This document shows, one piece after another, positions 25,306 through 33,111 of a DNA stretch of 64,000 nucleotides. Below the pieces are notes generated by a model, which saw nothing but the letters and a program-made list of their open reading frames with translations, was not told where the DNA came from and did no database searches. The position numbers and the translations under genes are program-made. The DNA comes from Cryobacterium breve (GTDB taxonomy: Bacteria; Actinomycetota; Actinomycetes; Actinomycetales; Microbacteriaceae). Where the stretch lies: the NCBI RefSeq assembly GCF_004402375.1, contig NZ_SOGJ01000022.1:62001-126000 (forward strand), given 5' to 3'. Each line of letters opens with the position of its first letter. Position 1 is the stretch's first letter.

Positions 25306-26148
25306 CTACATCGGGCCGGCGCGCTGCGTCATCCAGGCGTAGGGATCCGTCGGGGTCACACCGTCGATCAGGATCTCGAAGTGCAGGTGCGGGCCGGTGC
25401 TCTGGCCCGTGCTGCCCACATTGCCCAGGTGGGTGCCCACTCCCACGGACTGTCCTGCGGAAACCTGGAGCGAACCGGACTGGAAGTGCGCGTAGACGCT
25501 GCTGACAAGTTGGCCGTCGATGGTGTGGTCGACGATCGCATAGACGCCGAAGCCGCCGTTGTCGGTGGCCGAAACCTCTCGCACGACGCCGTCGGCAACC
25601 GCGTGCGCCGGAGCACCCTCACCGGGGAGCATGTCGAGACCCTTGTGGAAGGTCGAGCAACCCACGCACGGTGCTTCGCGCGGCCCGTAGGCGCTGGAGA
25701 GTCGCACCGAGCCGGGGAACGGCCAGCGCACGGCGCCGCCGGCGGGAACCGCTGCGGCCGCAGCCGCCGGGGCGGAAGCGGCAGGTGCCGCGGGCACCGG
25801 AACGGGCTTCGGCGCGTCCGTCACGGTGAACCCGTCGCGCTCCACGGCGGTAGTTCCGGCCGCGCTGGGCAACAGGCTCTGGAGCGGCAGGGCGCCGGCA
25901 GTCGCCGCGGCCGCAGACGAATAGCCAGCCGCGGGATCGGAGGCAGACGGCGCCTGGTCATCCGCTGCCGCCCGGACCGAGGCTGCCACCGCGACGTCCG
26001 GCAGGCTGGCGTAGGTGTTTAACTGTGCACCCTGGGCCGGGATGGCGATGGTCACTGTGAGGAGCGTGGCGAAGGCCATCGCGACGCCGCCGGCGGCGGC
26101 CTGACGCACGGACCGGTTCACGGACCGGTTCAGCTCAGGCGTCTGCAT
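25306..26148 (-). CDS. Secreted M23 (LytM-type) metallopeptidase
   Basis: With the ATG at 26148 the protein has 280 residues. A signal/anchor helix (about residues 15-45) is followed by an Ala/Pro-rich linker and a C-terminal LytM domain with zinc ligands HKGLDM (HxxxD) and GPHLHFEI (HxH). Such enzymes cut peptidoglycan cross-bridges or act as division regulators. FHKGLDMLPGEGAPAHAVADG is the standard active-site frame. The start was chosen because GGAAG stands 6 nt before it but directly abuts the alternative ATG at 26154. Confidence 0.9.
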   Translation of the reverse strand: MQTPELNRSVNRSVRQAAAGGVAMAFATLLTVTIAIPAQGAQLNTYASLPDVAVAASVRAAADDQAPSASDPAAGYSSAAAATAGALPLQSLLPSAAGTTAVERDGFTVTDAPKPVPVPAAPAASAPAAAAAAVPAGGAVRWPFPGSVRLSSAYGPREAPCVGCSTFHKGLDMLPGEGAPAHAVADGVVREVSATDNGGFGVYAIVDHTIDGQLVSSVYAHFQSGSLQVSAGQSVGVGTHLGNVGSTGQSTGPHLHFEILIDGVTPTDPYAWMTQRAGPM

Positions 26149-26454
26149 AGGCATCTTCCGCCGAAGCGCGGCAGGCAGGGAACGGGGGGCAAAGGGGCAT
26201 GATGAAAGCTCTCGTCGGCGCGGTTACGCGGTTCGGGGGAGGGATGGATCCTCGCTCAGACGGAGCATGCGCTCACAGCGCAGAGCAATCCGACCGAGAA
26301 CGACGCTCCCTCATCGGAAGTGTCCACGTGCGCCGCACGACAAGGGGCTGCGCGCACAAGTGCTGAGAATATCTCGCTATCCTGAACAAACGATGGGCTT
26401 GCCCACATCAGCAACGGATGGCGTGAGCCGGCCCACACCTCGACCGCAGCCGGG
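26149..26454. other. 306-bp intergenic region
   Basis: Lies between the M23 gene start and the arsR stop. It should contain the M23 promoter and 5' leader. Short hairpins occur (for example GCGCTGTGAGCGC on the minus strand), but I could not fit a c-di-AMP (ydaO) riboswitch, a frequent leader of such peptidases. Confidence 0.4.
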
Positions 26455-26814
26455 TCAGAGCCCGAGCACCCGTTCCGCGAGCGATCCCAGCGCCCCGGGG
26501 ACGAGCCGGTAATAGGCCCACGTGCCGCGTTTGTCGCGGGTGAGGATTCCAGCATCCACCAGCACTTTGAGGTGGTGGGACACGGTCGGCTGGCTGAGAC
26601 CGAGCGGCTCGGTCAGATCGCAGACGCAGGCCTCCAGATCGGCATGCGCGGCCACCAGGGAAACCAGGCGCAGCCGTGCCGGGTCGGCGACTGCCTTCAG
26701 CAGTCGGGCCAGCCTCTCGGCCTCGTCGGTCCCGATCGCCTCGCGCGACGCGGGCGCGCAGCACACCGGCTCGATCGGCGCCTCGGGCACAGGGCGGGTC
26801 TCGGTGAACGGCAT
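26455..26814 (-). CDS. arsR: ArsR-family arsenic-responsive repressor
   Basis: The 119-residue winged-helix protein has the ArsR DNA-recognition helix LGLSQPTVSHHLKVLVDAGI and, just before it, ACVCDLTEPL with a CxC-like pair. An N-terminal CCAP adds two more Cys. The ELEVCVCDL form is the As(III) site of E. coli ArsR, so arsenite or antimonite is the likely inducer. It is divergent from the acr3-arsC-arsC operon and should repress both. The start at 26814 fits a GATACT hexamer 6 nt upstream; the ATG at 26832 is an alternative. Confidence 0.9.
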   Translation of the reverse strand: MPFTETRPVPEAPIEPVCCAPASREAIGTDEAERLARLLKAVADPARLRLVSLVAAHADLEACVCDLTEPLGLSQPTVSHHLKVLVDAGILTRDKRGTWAYYRLVPGALGSLAERVLGL

Positions 26815-26820
26815 CTGAAC

Positions 26821-26858
26821 AGTATCTCCCATAAATTGACATCCATCGATGCAATGGG
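26821..26858 (-). promoter_or_regulatory. arsR promoter and candidate ArsR operator
   Basis: Minus-strand GATACT (26821-26826) lies 6 nt before the arsR ATG, predicting a leaderless mRNA. Just upstream is the imperfect palindrome TTGCATCGATGGATGTCAA (about 26838-26856), covering the -35 area, a natural place for repressor binding. Confidence 0.5.
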
Positions 26859-26901
26859 GAAGACTCCCTATCGACGCCTCCAATTTTAGGTGCCACCAGC
26901 T

Positions 26902-26958
26902 GACTTTCGCCTCACTCGCGGATTTTCGCCTCACCCGCTGATTTTTGCCTCACCCGCT
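26902..26958. repeat. Three tandem 19-bp repeats in the ars intergenic region
   Basis: Units 26902-26920, 26921-26939 and 26940-26958 follow the consensus GATTTTCGCCTCACCCGCT, with the first unit the most divergent. The array ends 8 bp before the first codon of the arsenite pump gene, so it occupies its promoter/5' leader. Confidence 0.85.
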
Positions 26959-26966
26959 GACGGAGC

Positions 26967-28124
26967 ATGATGCCCTACCCCGAACCCTCGACCGTCCAGC
27001 CCACCAGGCCCGCCGCCGATCCCGCGCCCGCCCGGCTCGGCGCCATGGACCGCCTGCTGCCGGTCTGGATCCTCGCGGCGATGGCCATGGGCCTGCTGCT
27101 GGCCGTCTTCGCGCCCAGCGTCGGCGACGCGCTCGGCGCCTTCACGATCGGCTCGGTCAGCGTTCCCATCGCGATCGGCCTGCTGGTTATGATGTACCCG
27201 GTGCTGGCGAAGGTTCGCTACACGGATGCCCGCACCGTCGCCCGCGACCGCCGCCTGCTGGTCTCGTCGCTGGTGCTCAACTGGCTACTTGGCCCCGCCT
27301 TGATGTTCGCCCTCGCCTGGACGTTCCTGCCCGATCTGCCTGAGTACCGCACCGGCCTGATCATCGTGGGACTCGCCCGATGCATCGCCATGGTGCTGAT
27401 CTGGAATGACCTGGCCTGCGGCGACCGCGAGGCAGCCGCGTTCCTGGTGGCTCTCAACTCCGTCTTCCAGGTCATCGCGTTCGCCGCGCTGGGCTGGTTC
27501 TACCTTCAGGTGCTTCCCGCCTGGCTCGGCCTGTCCACCACGAGCGCGGAGTTCTCGATCTGGGCGATCACCGTGAGCGTGCTGGTCTTCCTGGGCATCC
27601 CGCTACTGGCCGGCTACCTGTCCCGCCGGGTCGGCGAGGCCACCCGCGGCCGCGACTGGTACGAGAGCCGGTTCCTGCCCAAGGTCAGCCCGTTCGCGCT
27701 CTACGGCCTCCTGTTCACGATCGTGCTGCTCTTCGCCCTGCAGGGTCGACAGGTGATCGACCGCCCGATGGACGTGGCCCTGATCGCTCTGCCGCTACTC
27801 GTCTACTTCGCGGTCATGTTCGCCGCGGGATTCGCCACCGGCAAGCTCACCGGGCTCTCCTACGAACGCACAACGACACTCGCCTTCACCGCTGCGGGCA
27901 ACAACTTCGAGCTCGCGATCGCGGTGGCCATCGGCACCTTCGGTGCCACGAGCGGCCAGGCTCTCGCGGGGATCGTGGGCCCGTTGATCGAGGTTCCGGC
28001 GCTGGTCGCCCTTGTCTACGTGGCGTTGTGGCTGCGGCCGCGCCTGTTCCCGGGGGCCGCGCCGCAGGCATCCGTCGCCGCCACCATCGAGCCTGCAACC
28101 GACCCCGTGCCCGACCGGGTCTGA
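26967..28124 (+). CDS. acr3: ACR3-type arsenite efflux transporter
   Basis: The 385-residue protein has about ten membrane helices. MYPVLAKVRY and GLARCIAMVLIWNDLACGD contain the conserved Cys of helix 4 that is essential in ACR3 permeases, and FTAAGNNFELAIAVAIG is the second conserved half-helix. It exports As(III) from the cell using the proton motive force. It is first in an operon with two arsenate reductase genes. The ATG at 26967 is followed at once by another at 26970. Confidence 0.95.
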   Translation: MMPYPEPSTVQPTRPAADPAPARLGAMDRLLPVWILAAMAMGLLLAVFAPSVGDALGAFTIGSVSVPIAIGLLVMMYPVLAKVRYTDARTVARDRRLLVSSLVLNWLLGPALMFALAWTFLPDLPEYRTGLIIVGLARCIAMVLIWNDLACGDREAAAFLVALNSVFQVIAFAALGWFYLQVLPAWLGLSTTSAEFSIWAITVSVLVFLGIPLLAGYLSRRVGEATRGRDWYESRFLPKVSPFALYGLLFTIVLLFALQGRQVIDRPMDVALIALPLLVYFAVMFAAGFATGKLTGLSYERTTTLAFTAAGNNFELAIAVAIGTFGATSGQALAGIVGPLIEVPALVALVYVALWLRPRLFPGAAPQASVAATIEPATDPVPDRV

Positions 28125-28184
28125 CTCTCACCATCCCACCGCACTCCCGCGTGACCCCCTGAAAATGAAGAAGGATTCCCGACC

Positions 28185-28595
28185 ATGACCGCAAAGCCCA
28201 CCGTTCTCTTCGTCTGCGTGCATAACGCGGGCCGCTCCCAGATGGCCGCCGGCTATATGACCGCCCTGTCCGAGGGCCGCGTCGAGGTGCTGTCCGCCGG
28301 CTCAGCGCCCAAGGACCAGATCAACCCCGTCGCCATCCTGGCCATGGCCGAGGAGAACATCGACATCGCGAACAACGTGCCGAAGATCCTCACCACCGAG
28401 GCCGTCAAGGAATCGGACGTCGTGATCACCATGGGCTGCGGCGACACCTGCCCGATCTTCCCTGGCAAGCGCTACGAGGACTGGGAACTCGCCGACCCGG
28501 CCGGCCAGGGCATCGAGTCGGTGCGCCCGATCCGCGACGAGATCAAGGCCCGCATCCAGGCCCTGCTCGCCGAGATTCTCCCTCCCCAGGCGTAG
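28185..28595 (+). CDS. arsC: Arsenate reductase, low-molecular-weight phosphatase type
   Basis: The 136-residue enzyme begins PTVLFVCVHNAGRSQMA, the CX5R-S phosphatase loop with nucleophile Cys11, and carries MGCGDTCPIFPGK with the two further redox cysteines. It reduces arsenate to arsenite for export by the neighbouring ACR3. In actinobacteria this family uses mycothiol/mycoredoxin or thioredoxin. AAGAAGGA lies upstream of the start. Confidence 0.93.
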   Translation: MTAKPTVLFVCVHNAGRSQMAAGYMTALSEGRVEVLSAGSAPKDQINPVAILAMAEENIDIANNVPKILTTEAVKESDVVITMGCGDTCPIFPGKRYEDWELADPAGQGIESVRPIRDEIKARIQALLAEILPPQA

Positions 28596-28606
28596 GTCCA
28601 GCCCCC

Positions 28607-29281
28607 ATGAGCGATCTGAGTGCGCGCCGACCACTGCCCGGGCTAACCTTCCCCGAGGAATCGTTGCGGCGGCTCGCGGCGGATCTCACCCGGCGGTTCT
28701 CGGGAATCTTCGGCGCCGAGACGATCGAGCGCTATGTGCTCGAGTCGCACACCTCGCTGCTGCGCACATCGACGGTCACGGCGTTCCTGGTGACCAACAC
28801 GGGGCGCTACGCCACCGACCGCCTGACCGCACTGGCCCAGGCCAAGGGCGCGATCACAAAAGACGTGCCCGAGGTCTTGTTCGTCTGCGAGCAGAACGCG
28901 GGACGGTCCCAGATGGCGGCCGTGCTGACCCAGGCCCTGTCCGGTGGCCGGGTGCACGTGCGTTCGGCCGGTTCGGCCCCGGCCAAGGGGCTCAACCCCA
29001 CAGTGATGACGGTCATGGCCGAGCTCGGCCTCGACTTCGGGGAGGAGTTCCCGAAACCGCTGACGGATGACGTCGTGCAGGCCGCCGATGTCGTCGTCAC
29101 CATGGGCTGCGGAGACGCCTGTCCCGTCTATCCGGGCAAGCTCTACCAGGATTGGGAACTGACCGACCCGGCCGGGCAGCCGGTGGAAGAGGTGCGTCGC
29201 ATTCGCGACCAGATCCGGCGCCAGGTCGAGGCCATGCTCGCGACCCTCGGGGTCGACCCGCAGCCGCTGCCGCAGCCCTAG
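28607..29281 (+). CDS. Second arsenate reductase with N-terminal helical domain
   Basis: The 224-residue protein fuses an N-terminal three-helix domain (about residues 1-82, RLAADLTRRFSGIFGAETIERYVLES) to an ArsC domain with FVCEQNAGRSQMAAVLTQ and MGCGDACPVYPGK. The helical domain is the one found on corynebacterial/mycobacterial ArsC-like reductases and resembles a three-helical-bundle regulator. Spacing from the first arsC is 11 bp, so both are co-transcribed. The two copies share the active-site loops but not the N-terminus, which suggests different reductant partners rather than a recent duplication. Confidence 0.9.
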   Translation: MSDLSARRPLPGLTFPEESLRRLAADLTRRFSGIFGAETIERYVLESHTSLLRTSTVTAFLVTNTGRYATDRLTALAQAKGAITKDVPEVLFVCEQNAGRSQMAAVLTQALSGGRVHVRSAGSAPAKGLNPTVMTVMAELGLDFGEEFPKPLTDDVVQAADVVVTMGCGDACPVYPGKLYQDWELTDPAGQPVEEVRRIRDQIRRQVEAMLATLGVDPQPLPQP

Positions 29282-29322
29282 CCGGGCTCGCCGTCTGGTC
29301 GCGTGGTTCCCACTTCGACAGA

Positions 29323-29364
29323 TGCGGTCGAGTTCGCCCGGCATAGCGGGCGAACTCGACCGCA
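29323..29364. terminator. Bidirectional terminator between convergent genes
   Basis: An 18-bp perfect stem (29323-29340 with 29347-29364) and a 6-nt loop GCATAG. It lies between the stop of arsC (29281) and the stop of the glycoside hydrolase-like gene (29392). Confidence 0.8.
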
Positions 29365-29391
29365 CGTGACGACCTCAGCGAATCTATGCCG

Positions 29392-31506
29392 CTACTTGCG
29401 CACCAACTTCGCCACGGTGAACCCCCCGGCGGCGACCGTCACGGCCCCCGTCTTCGGGGCCTTCTTGTCGGCGGACGTGACGGGCTTGCCGGTCGCATCG
29501 AACGCCTGCTGCGACAGCTTGTAGCCGCGCGGCACGACAACCGTGCGCACACTGGTCTCGTTCGCCGCACTGACGTACACCGTGGACTCCCCCGCCGAAC
29601 CGGTCACCGTGATCGTCGAGATCAGCGGCTGGATCAGCAGCGCGTCAACGGATGCAGCGCCTCCGGCAACACCGACGACAGCGGTGTCCGAGCCCGGCAG
29701 AGTCCGCTCGAGCGAGAGCGGTGTCAGACGTCCCGGGGCATCCGTGATGCCCTGCGCGCCCGCGCCACCGTTGCTCGTGCTGCCCAGCGTCGACGTCGCG
29801 GACGACCATGTCGTGGCCCCGGAGTCGGCCTCACTCTGGTTCACGATCGGGAAGACAGTGCGAGGCTGGTCGGTGGCGGGAACCGGGATGCTCAGCGAGT
29901 CGCCCGCAGCCAGCCTTACGTACGCGCCGCCCGAGAGGTTGGCCTCGCCGGTCCAGGACGACGGCGGTGTGACCACGGATCCGCTGCCGGCAATGGTGCC
30001 GGCCTCTGCCTCGACCACGCTGAGTCCCACCGTAGAGACGGTCTCGTTGATGCCGAGGGCCTGGGCCTTCAGCGTCGGATTCGCGTCCAGTGTGAGCATG
30101 GTCATCAGGGCGTGGATGGTGGACTCGGCGCCCGAGTTGGGGTTGATCCGGCCGTCCTGCTCGATGCCGTCGATGGCCGTGCCGGTGGCCGGGTTGTAGG
30201 CGGGGGCTCCGTTCGGGTTGGCGCCGAAGAACCAGCCGGCGGTCACGGCGGCGAGGTCGAGCAGGCCAGGGGAGTTCGCGGCCGCGGCGGTGGCGACCAG
30301 CCCCTGCACGCGGGAGTCGACGCCGTAGGCGATCTGGGCTTCACCGGGGGTGGGGCTCCAGGCGTTGTCCGGTCCGCCGGCGGCCAGCAGTTGCGGGGTG
30401 AACTGGGCGGAGTCCTTGACGGCGGCGCCGAGCAGGTCAGAGCGCCCGAGCACGGTGGACGCGGTGGCGACGGCGGCCGGGGCCAGTCCGCCCCAGGCGT
30501 GCCACAGGGTTTGCGACTTGTTCCACGGCATGATCGCGCCGAAAGGCCACTCGGTGGCGGAGCCGGCGGACATCTCGGCGACGCCCTCGGTGAGCTGCGC
30601 CAGCGCTGTCCGCGCGGAGTCGTCGTCCGGGGCGGCCGTGACGTAGGCGGCGAGGCCGAGCGCGGCCTCGGCCGAGGCATCCGCCCCGCCCGCGATGAGC
30701 CAGGCTGGCACGTTCACGCCGTCGGCCACGTCATAGGTGCCGTACGTGCCGAGCGACTGGCGCTCGAGGGAGTCGAGGGAGAGATGCAGGCGGTCCTGGA
30801 GGAACGCGGCGAACTCGGGGTCGGTGTCCTGGAAGGCGGCGAAGCCCTCGCCGAGGGCCCAGACCGTGCGCGCCACCCAGTAGGACTCGGCCGAGTCGCT
30901 CGGGTCGGGCAGTTCCACCGGTCTGGCACTCGGGGTCAGGGTTCCGTCGGCCTGCTGCCAGAGCACGACGTTCCCGGCGTTCGGGCCGGTCGCGGTCTGC
31001 AGGTAGGTGAGGGAACGCAGGGTCTGCACGGCGTGCTCGCGGCTGGTCTCGTCGCCGGTCTGCTGCCAGTGCCGCAGGTAGACGACCGCCGTGCGGGCCA
31101 CATCGTCGGCGTTGTACGCGCCCTGGCTCCAGTGCCCGGTCGCGGGGTCGAGTGACCCGCCGCCGACCCGACCGTAGCTGCCGTCGGCCTTCTTGTCGGC
31201 GTAGGTCCACGGCGCCTGGGCAGTGGGCTGCGCGTCGATCTCATAGGTGGTGTGCCCCTCCACCGCGATCAGCGGCACAGTGTCAAGCAGGAAGTTCAGG
31301 TGCGACAGATTGGTCAGCGGCGTGGAAGACGGCCGCGCCTTGAGGGCGGCCCCGGAGTCTTGGCCGATGGCAGTGTCGGGCGGTGGCGCCGCGGATGCGG
31401 TGGCCGTTCCTGCTCCCAGGAGGAGCATGGAGACCGCTGCGGTGAGGGCAACGGCTTTCATTGATCGTGAGCGGGGGGACTCTGAGCGAACAGCGTTGTA
31501 CGTCAT
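29392..31506 (-). CDS. Secreted (alpha/alpha)6-type glycoside hydrolase-like protein
   Basis: The 704-residue protein has a signal peptide (residues about 14-40, ending ASA). The first half has repeated helical segments such as YNADDVARTAVVYLRHWQQT, SAESYWVARTVWALGEGF and AWGGLAPAAVATASTVLG, which are typical of six-hairpin barrel glycosidases/lyases; the segment INPNSGAESTIHALM is a likely active-site loop. The C-terminal 200 residues look like a carbohydrate-binding beta-sandwich (VEAEAGTIAGSGSV). A specific GH family is not assigned. The promoter region holds two AACCGGTT palindromes, and similar operators control the sugar ABC operon at 54-58 kb. AGGAGAG precedes the ATG. Confidence 0.75.
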   Translation of the reverse strand: MTYNAVRSESPRSRSMKAVALTAAVSMLLLGAGTATASAAPPPDTAIGQDSGAALKARPSSTPLTNLSHLNFLLDTVPLIAVEGHTTYEIDAQPTAQAPWTYADKKADGSYGRVGGGSLDPATGHWSQGAYNADDVARTAVVYLRHWQQTGDETSREHAVQTLRSLTYLQTATGPNAGNVVLWQQADGTLTPSARPVELPDPSDSAESYWVARTVWALGEGFAAFQDTDPEFAAFLQDRLHLSLDSLERQSLGTYGTYDVADGVNVPAWLIAGGADASAEAALGLAAYVTAAPDDDSARTALAQLTEGVAEMSAGSATEWPFGAIMPWNKSQTLWHAWGGLAPAAVATASTVLGRSDLLGAAVKDSAQFTPQLLAAGGPDNAWSPTPGEAQIAYGVDSRVQGLVATAAAANSPGLLDLAAVTAGWFFGANPNGAPAYNPATGTAIDGIEQDGRINPNSGAESTIHALMTMLTLDANPTLKAQALGINETVSTVGLSVVEAEAGTIAGSGSVVTPPSSWTGEANLSGGAYVRLAAGDSLSIPVPATDQPRTVFPIVNQSEADSGATTWSSATSTLGSTSNGGAGAQGITDAPGRLTPLSLERTLPGSDTAVVGVAGGAASVDALLIQPLISTITVTGSAGESTVYVSAANETSVRTVVVPRGYKLSQQAFDATGKPVTSADKKAPKTGAVTVAAGGFTVAKLVRK

Positions 31507-31530
31507 TTCTTCTCTCCTGGTTCGAGTCTG

Positions 31531-31561
31531 AACCGGTTTGGTATTACCAACTAAACCGGTT
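31531..31561 (-). promoter_or_regulatory. Operator cluster upstream of the glycoside hydrolase-like gene
   Basis: Two copies of the palindrome AACCGGTT (31531-31538, 31554-31561) flank TTGGTATTACCAA (31537-31549), a 13-bp palindrome. This is typical of LacI- and/or GntR-class binding sites at about 25-55 bp upstream of the start codon. Confidence 0.6.
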
Positions 31562-31670
31562 AAGGCCTAACGAGTCAAGAGAATCGCGGCAACGTGCCCC
31601 CCATTCGAGGCCGAAAAGCGCCCATGCCGAACACCGGATGCCCGCGCAGCAGCTTCCCAGCGACCGGCTC

Positions 31671-31676
31671 TAGCCT
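31671..31676 (+). promoter_or_regulatory. Predicted leaderless -10 element
   Basis: TAGCCT, then GATCGC, then the ATG at 31683. No Shine-Dalgarno. Confidence 0.45.
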
Positions 31677-31682
31677 GATCGC

Positions 31683-32042
31683 ATGACCGTCACCCTCCAG
31701 CGCGATTTCGACAGTGGACGCAGCTCCGGGCACCCGATCCGGCGCTTCCTTCGACGCACTCGCGCGTGGGTGGACCGCTATCCGCGACTGCGCTGGTTCT
31801 ACCGGGCTCTGGTCGGCGTGCTCGGTTCCACAGTGGCCGTGATCGGCCTGATCCTGGTTCCGCTGCCCGGCCCCGGCTGGCTGATCGTCTTCCTCGGCAT
31901 CGCGATCCTGGGCACGGAGTTCCCCACCGCGCACCGCGTCGCGGTGGTGCTCAAGCGCATCCTCACCGCGGCCTGGGCGTGGTGGCGCTCCCGCCGCGCG
32001 CGCGCGTCCGCCGGAACGTCGACCGCCTCGGCTGGGTCTTGA
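31683..32042 (+). CDS. PGPGW (TIGR02611-type) small transmembrane protein
   Basis: The 119-residue protein carries two membrane helices separated by VPLPGPGWLIVFLGIAILGTEF, the PGPGW signature of an actinobacterial family of unknown function. N- and C-termini are basic. Its 3' end overlaps the 3' end of the convergent MarR gene by about 80 bp (31963-32042), so the two transcripts can pair. Confidence 0.85.
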   Translation: MTVTLQRDFDSGRSSGHPIRRFLRRTRAWVDRYPRLRWFYRALVGVLGSTVAVIGLILVPLPGPGWLIVFLGIAILGTEFPTAHRVAVVLKRILTAAWAWWRSRRARASAGTSTASAGS

Positions 32043-32490
32043 GTTCGGTCCGTACCGAGCCGAGTATCCTCGTCACCGTCGCCAGATCCTCCGCGCTGAT
32101 CCGGTCGAACAGCATTTCCCTCACCAGCCGCACATAGCCGGGGATTCCCCGCATCAGGCAGTCCCGCCCCGCCGGGGTGAGGTGGGCCATCACCGAGCGC
32201 TCGTCACCCGCGGCCGGGCGCCGCTCCACCAGACCGCGCTGCTCGAGCTGGCCGACCTGATAGGTGAGACCGCTCCGCGACACCGTGAGCTCGTCGGCGA
32301 TATCAGTCATCCGTCGCGCCGCATCCGGTCCCTCGCCGATGCGCGCCAGAATCTCGAACTTCGCCAGTGACAGCCCCACACTCCCCCGCAGCTCGCGGTC
32401 GGCGGCGTACTGCACGCTGTTCGACGTCTCGAAAATGGCGGCCCAGGCCTGCATCTCGGCAGGGGTCACCGTGGATTCGGGAATACTCAT
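31963..32490 (-). CDS. MarR-family regulator divergent from ohr
   Basis: The 175-residue protein contains the MarR winged helix (MTDIADELTVSRSGLTYQVGQLEQRGLVERR, then ERSVMAHLTPAGRDCL). It is divergent from an Ohr gene, the position of OhrR, but the N-terminal reactive Cys of OhrR is missing: the only Cys is in the GRDCL segment after the wing. It may therefore sense peroxide differently or respond to another signal. The C-terminus is unusually basic (PRRSTFRRTRARGG) and lies in DNA shared with the PGPGW gene. The TTG at 32493 precedes the chosen ATG. Confidence 0.85.
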   Translation of the reverse strand: MSIPESTVTPAEMQAWAAIFETSNSVQYAADRELRGSVGLSLAKFEILARIGEGPDAARRMTDIADELTVSRSGLTYQVGQLEQRGLVERRPAAGDERSVMAHLTPAGRDCLMRGIPGYVRLVREMLFDRISAEDLATVTRILGSVRTELKTQPRRSTFRRTRARGGSATTPRPR

Positions 32491-32575
32491 CAACCGTCCC
32501 TAGTTGTTTCGAATACGAAGCACTTCCTGGAGAGCTCACCCCAGTCTCTCCCGCCCAGCCCCGAAAGAAGACACC
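32491..32575. promoter_or_regulatory. Divergent marR/ohr promoter region
   Basis: The 85-bp gap contains TTCGAATACGAA and the partly palindromic TTGTTTCGAATACGAA (about 32505-32520), a candidate operator for the MarR protein. Confidence 0.4.
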
Positions 32576-33025
32576 ATGAGCACCGTCACCCCCACGAGCA
32601 CCACCGTTTACACCGCCTCCGCAACCTCCTGGGGCGGGCGAAGCGGCAAGGTCGTCACGAGCGACAACAAGCTTCAGCTCGACCTGTCGATCCCCGCCGA
32701 AATGGGCGGCGACAACGGCCCCGGCACCAACCCCGAGCAACTCTTCGCGAGCGGCTGGGCCGCCTGCTTCCACAACGCACTCAAGGGTGTCGCTCGCCAG
32801 CAGAAGCTGGACGTCGCCGACTCCGCCGTCACCCTGACCGTCAACCTGGTCGGCGGCATGGCCACGGGCTTCGACTTCGAAGTCACCATCGAGGCCCAGC
32901 TGCCCGGCATCGACCCGGCAACCGCCCAGGCGGCCCTTGCGGCCGCCCACGAGGTCTGCCCCTACTCGCGGGCGACCCGCGGCAACATCGCCGTGAACCT
33001 GGTCGTCGTCAGCGACGACGAATAG
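32576..33025 (+). CDS. ohr: Organic hydroperoxide resistance protein Ohr
   Basis: The 149-residue OsmC/Ohr-fold peroxidase has the peroxidatic Cys in LFASGWAACFHNAL and the resolving Cys in EVCPYSRATRGN, both at the usual places. It reduces organic peroxides using lipoylated proteins. AAAGAAG lies before the ATG. The convergent-side hairpin at 33055-33076 follows. Confidence 0.95.
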   Translation: MSTVTPTSTTVYTASATSWGGRSGKVVTSDNKLQLDLSIPAEMGGDNGPGTNPEQLFASGWAACFHNALKGVARQQKLDVADSAVTLTVNLVGGMATGFDFEVTIEAQLPGIDPATAQAALAAAHEVCPYSRATRGNIAVNLVVVSDDE

Positions 33026-33054
33026 GCACGACGGCCGGGCACTGTCGCGGCGTC

Positions 33055-33076
33055 GCCGGGCCGGCACTGGCCCGGC
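33055..33076. terminator. Terminator hairpin between convergent ohr and tetR genes
   Basis: GCCGGGCC (33055-33062), loop of 6 nt, GGCCCGGC (33069-33076). It is followed by tandem CTGACTGG(G/C)CCG units to about 33110. Confidence 0.55.
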
Positions 33077-33111
33077 CACGGCGCTGACTGGGCCGCTGAC
33101 TGGCCCGCTGA

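Noticed and set aside
26149-26454. c-di-AMP (ydaO) riboswitch before the M23 peptidase
   Set aside because: Some GGGGA and CCGAACC-like pieces exist, but the conserved CAGCUAACC 3' block is missing.
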